Assembly (NCBI GenBank): GCA_002496355.1
Contig: DAJP01000092.1
Location: 1 to 44,200, forward strand
Origin: Euryarchaeota archaeon UBA346
GTDB lineage: Archaea > Thermoplasmatota > E2 > DHVEG-1
Reading direction: 5' to 3'
Length of the DNA: 44,200 nt
Made by a program: the position numbers and the translations under genes. Positions 41,518 to 44,200 of the stretch are shown here, piece by piece. A model generated the notes under the pieces. It searched no databases. It was not told the DNA's origin and saw only the letters and a program-made list of their open reading frames with translations. How positions within the stretch are numbered: position 1 is the first letter of the stretch; every line of letters starts with the position of its first letter.

Positions 41518-41880
41518 ATGAAAAAAACAATCATGTGTATGTTGGTGTTCTCATTACTAGGCTCTTGTATGGTAACCCAAGCGATGGCATCTCCTGAAAT
41601 TACAGGAGTACGTGGCGGATATGGTGTGGCTGCTATGGTCGTTGACGCCGATGGTTTTGATTGGGAAATCCAGCTCACCGGATCTCATATTTTCCAAGGA
41701 TCAATCACTGAGGGAGCACTCGCTGGGGACAACACGACCACAATTCGAACACCCATTTTTCCCCCCGCTCTAGGAGTTGGGAAGATAAACGTCACTGTAT
41801 CATTGATCTTTATTTTCCCGCTGGTTGTTGAAGAACGCACTGCTTTCATGCTTGGGCCATTTGTGCTGTTCATGCAATAA
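41518..41880 (+). CDS. Small secreted protein consisting of the shared C-terminal module
   Basis: 120 residues: signal peptide (about 1-24, ending QAMA), then one Ig-like domain (PEITGVRGGYGVAAMVVDAD, FDWEIQLTGSHIFQGS, GVGKINVTVSLIFIFP) and an ending ERTAFMLGPFVLFMQ. The domain corresponds to the C-terminal module of 39720-40730. GGAGGCG (GGAGGCGAAAT before ATG) is almost identical to the leader of that gene. The open frame continues upstream to 41395, but the signal peptide and ribosome site fix the start. Function unknown. Confidence 0.78.
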   Translation: MKKTIMCMLVFSLLGSCMVTQAMASPEITGVRGGYGVAAMVVDADGFDWEIQLTGSHIFQGSITEGALAGDNTTTIRTPIFPPALGVGKINVTVSLIFIFPLVVEERTAFMLGPFVLFMQ

Positions 41881-41925
41881 GCATTCCGAACACCTGCTGA
41901 GCGTAACAAACAGGGAAAGGGATTC

Positions 41926-41958
41926 GTTTTTCCTCCTTACTTTTTTTCTTTGTATAAG
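41926..41958 (+). promoter_or_regulatory. T-tract plus TATA box before the acyltransferase gene
   Basis: TTTTTCCTCCTTACTTTTTTTC fits termination of the upstream secreted-protein gene. TTGTATAAG (41950-41958) lies about 27 bases before the ATG at 41981, which suggests a leaderless transcript for the acyltransferase-like gene. Confidence 0.45.
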
Positions 41959-41980
41959 TTACATATATTCCTAGCATGAT

Positions 41981-42739
41981 ATGTTCCGTATGTTCAATGA
42001 TAGATCTGTAAAAAAAATCGATGCTTCATTCACAAGTATACGTCGACTGTCCCTTTTGCTCATCATCACGGTGTTGTGTTATGCGTGCGCGTTTTTCGTC
42101 CCACTTTTGTTCTTATATCAAATAGCGCGGTTTCTTAATTTTAGCTATATTCCGCATCTCTTTCTGTTTAGCGTTTCTATTGCTGTTTCATACCTTATTC
42201 TTGTGTTTTCAATGATGTGTTTCTCAGCGTTTTTTATCCGAGTATTGCGTGTGCGATACACAGAGGGAGAGTATGGGACAACAATTAAAGATAAAATATC
42301 GTTTAAATTCATCCAGAGTTACGCGTTATATTTCCCCACATACAAAGTGATAGGTTTTTTAAACATCCCCCCCGTAAAAGTATTATTTCTCAAAATGATT
42401 GGCTGTAAGATAGGAAAAAATGTTGTCCTTGCTGGAGACGAATGGATATTTGACCCATATGTCACAGAAATCGGGGATAATACGACGATTGGAGCCCGTT
42501 CGATCATCACCGGTCACATCGGTGAGGGGCACCTCATCATCAAAAAAATACGGATAGGCAAGAATGTTCTGATTGGAGGTGAATGTTTTATTATGCCTGG
42601 AGTGACCATTGAGGATAACGTGGTGGTGGGTGCAAAAAGTCTTGTGCTCAAAGACACAGTGCTCAAATCAGGTAGAAGGTACGCAGGGGTCCCGGTCCAT
42701 GAGATCAAACCCAAGGAACCTGGAGAAATCCAGCAGTGA
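41981..42739 (+). CDS. Membrane-linked left-handed beta-helix acyltransferase-like protein
   Basis: 252 residues. Two to three hydrophobic segments (about 22-95), then a hexapeptide-repeat left-handed beta helix: IGCKIGKNVVLAGDEWIFDP, TEIGDNTTIGARSIITGHIG, IRIGKNVLIGGECFIMPGVT and IEDNVVVGAKSLVL, with the closing AGVPVHEIKPK segment typical of acetyltransferases such as NodL/LacA. The layout with membrane helices resembles the C-terminal acyltransferase part of Pls/PosA-type proteins. Acceptor unknown. The neighbouring LuxE-type gene, 121 bases downstream on the same strand, activates carboxylic acids, so the two may cooperate. Confidence 0.82.
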   Translation: MFRMFNDRSVKKIDASFTSIRRLSLLLIITVLCYACAFFVPLLFLYQIARFLNFSYIPHLFLFSVSIAVSYLILVFSMMCFSAFFIRVLRVRYTEGEYGTTIKDKISFKFIQSYALYFPTYKVIGFLNIPPVKVLFLKMIGCKIGKNVVLAGDEWIFDPYVTEIGDNTTIGARSIITGHIGEGHLIIKKIRIGKNVLIGGECFIMPGVTIEDNVVVGAKSLVLKDTVLKSGRRYAGVPVHEIKPKEPGEIQQ

Positions 42740-42860
42740 TTCATTCGAGGATCTGTGCCAAGACTCTTTTAGGTTCCGCTAAGGAAAAACATGATTAGAA
42801 GGGTTAAAGATATGTACATAAATAATCGGATGATTCTGTTTCTTGTAAGGTGAATAGAGT

Positions 42861-44200
42861 ATGGTTGATTATGCGACGTATATGAATGCCCTTGATCATC
42901 AGTTGAACCAGTACCTCCCTCAGCAGAACACCCCCTTATATGATGCCATAGTCAAACCAAAAGATTTGTTTCGAATTCCTTTACGTGAGGCAGAACCAAT
43001 CCAGTTCGCATGCATCAAACAAGCATTTATCCATAATTATAACAATAGCAAGTTTTATCATAAATTCTGTAAAGAAAAAGCAGTCACACCTGATGATATT
43101 AAAACAAATCAGGACTTTGAAAAAATCCCTCTGATCCCGGATAGATTCTTTAAGGATTATCCTTCGGGGAAGGAGTTCGCGGTGTGGCTAGCGAATATCT
43201 ACACTGGTGAAGTTCCTCCTATTACAATCCGGCAGAAAAAACCAACCTTTGACGATATCATCAAGGCATATTATGCGGTAGGTATCACAGTCTCCTATAG
43301 CAGTGGAACGGGGGGAAGATACACCTTTATCCCTCGGAATAAGCAGACATTTCTAAACGCTGAATATACGCTTGCAAAAACACTTGTTGGTATGGCATAC
43401 CCGTTATGGAAATATGATTCCTATGGATATCTGTTGATGCCGCATCCGAAGAAAAACTTCATTTTCGCGGGGAAGGCTCTTGAGGTGTATTTTGATGCGA
43501 TCAAAGACGTTCAGGTTGCAATCGATCGGGAGGTCAGTACTGAGCTTGTTCAAATCACCATGGGACGAACGAAAGGGATAAAAAGTGACCTTGTTCGCTA
43601 TTTTTCCTATCGACAACAGAAGAAGATGGTTGATAACATCATCGCATGGTTGGAAAAACATGACAAAGCAAAGGATACAGTCACCCTGATCGGAGCGCCG
43701 TATATTCTATATGCGGTGATGGAGAAACTGAAAAGTCAGGGGAAGTGCTTTGATTTTGGTGACCGTGGTGGCGTTGCAACAGGTGGAGGCTGGAAGGGTC
43801 TGCGAAATATCACATCATCGGAATTCCGTACCGAAGTCAACAAAGTCCTGGGGATTTCAGAGAAGTTTGTGTTGGATGTGTACAGCATGGTGGAGGGGAA
43901 CGGATGGATGATTCATTGTCCAGAAGGACATTATCTCCATGTTCCATATACATATTATAAACCACTTGTCCTGGACAATGAGAACAAATCGGTTGGGTAT
44001 GGAGAATGGGGTCGGTTTGCTTTTCTCGATGGGATCGCAACCAGTCATCCGAGTTTCATTGTAACTGGTGACCTGGTCAAGCTCCTTGAACATTGTCCTG
44101 TCTGCGATAGACCAGGCCCCGTCCTTGAACCAGAGGTCAAACGAGCACAAGGAGAAGACCTTCGAGGGTGCGCCGAGGAAGTCCGTCGGATGCTCTCATC
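42861..44200 (+). CDS. LuxE-type acyl-protein synthetase / adenylate-forming enzyme, N-terminal part (cut by window edge)
   Basis: 446 codons with no stop before the window edge. The ATG at 42861 follows AAGGTGA at ten-base spacing. Motifs of the LuxE/PaaK-related group are visible: FEKIPLIPDRFFKDYPSGKE, the phosphate loop VSYSSGTGGRYTFIPRN, LVLDNENKSVGYGEWGRFAF and a C-terminal LEHCPVCDRPGPVL with cysteines. LuxE activates fatty acids as acyl-AMP and transfers them to a protein cysteine; more distant members serve other polymers. The real length and acyl substrate cannot be seen. It follows the beta-helix acyltransferase gene. Confidence 0.8.
   Translation, partial: MVDYATYMNALDHQLNQYLPQQNTPLYDAIVKPKDLFRIPLREAEPIQFACIKQAFIHNYNNSKFYHKFCKEKAVTPDDIKTNQDFEKIPLIPDRFFKDYPSGKEFAVWLANIYTGEVPPITIRQKKPTFDDIIKAYYAVGITVSYSSGTGGRYTFIPRNKQTFLNAEYTLAKTLVGMAYPLWKYDSYGYLLMPHPKKNFIFAGKALEVYFDAIKDVQVAIDREVSTELVQITMGRTKGIKSDLVRYFSYRQQKKMVDNIIAWLEKHDKAKDTVTLIGAPYILYAVMEKLKSQGKCFDFGDRGGVATGGGWKGLRNITSSEFRTEVNKVLGISEKFVLDVYSMVEGNGWMIHCPEGHYLHVPYTYYKPLVLDNENKSVGYGEWGRFAFLDGIATSHPSFIVTGDLVKLLEHCPVCDRPGPVLEPEVKRAQGEDLRGCAEEVRRMLS

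Overview
The window reads as a chromosomal segment of an archaeon, most probably a Thermoplasmatota-type euryarchaeote. The archaeal markers are sn-glycerol-1-phosphate dehydrogenase, archaeal D-aminoacyl-tRNA deacylase (DtdA), the UPF0179, DUF63 and DUF6015 families, a geranylgeranyl-reductase-type flavoprotein, a PGF-CTERM-like sorting tail, and many genes with a TATA box about 25-30 bp before the start codon (leaderless), mixed with genes that use GGAGG-type ribosome sites. A split lipoate ligase (catalytic domain plus separate C-terminal domain), as known in Thermoplasma, points the same way. Some enzymes look bacterial in type (MetK, FolP, FolK), suggesting old gene transfer. I found no tRNA, rRNA, CRISPR array, transposase or phage gene. 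The lineage assignment is an inference from gene content.

Layout. 1-2.4 kb: a PAS-domain protein cut by the left edge, an HtpX membrane protease with an EF-hand-like loop, a pyrimidine-dimer-glycosylase-like protein and a small DUF5654 membrane protein. 2.5-5.2 kb (minus): a pterin/folate block folP-folK-PTPS/QueD followed by a UbiA prenyltransferase. 5.4-8.6 kb: a micro-ORF, dtdA, an MGMT-like protein, a metallo-beta-lactamase-fold hydrolase and a PflX-like radical SAM protein. 8.7-11.9 kb (minus): a lipoylation operon DUF63-lipA-lplB-lplA. 11.9-19.1 kb: a secreted papain-like protease, G1P dehydrogenase with UPF0179, bacterial-type metK, DUF6015, a PfkB kinase and an HD phosphohydrolase. 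19.2-22.5 kb: a thiol-redox cassette (glutaredoxin-like, thioredoxin, TlpA-like lipoprotein, PGF-CTERM protein, NapH-like polyferredoxin, membrane thioredoxin-like protein).

22.5-28 kb: a 54-aa cysteine-containing protein, a PaaK/CapK-type adenylate-forming enzyme divergent from a B12-type radical SAM protein, a secreted protein with a CxxC thiol domain and Ig-like modules, and a MutY-like glycosylase without the Fe-S cluster cysteines. 28.1-35.8 kb: a complete sulfate-activation operon (cysD-cysN-cysC) followed by a geranylgeranyl-reductase-like gene broken by a frameshift, DUF2284, GNAT, a GT2/GT21-like glycosyltransferase and a sulfotransferase. No PAPS reductase or sulfite reductase is present, so PAPS made here may serve sulfation of lipids or glycans. 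35.9-44.2 kb: a three-repeat LEA/WHy-type surface protein, GNAT, a second UbiA, a lipoprotein with a 54-aa membrane protein, three secreted proteins sharing one C-terminal module, a left-handed-beta-helix acyltransferase and a LuxE-type acyl-protein synthetase cut by the right edge.

The main themes are envelope construction (ether lipid backbone, prenyl transfer, glycosylation, possible sulfation, secreted Ig-like proteins) and extracytoplasmic thiol chemistry, with cofactor genes (folate/pterin, lipoate, SAM) between them. The most system-like candidates are the sulfation block and the thioredoxin/NapH-like redox operon.
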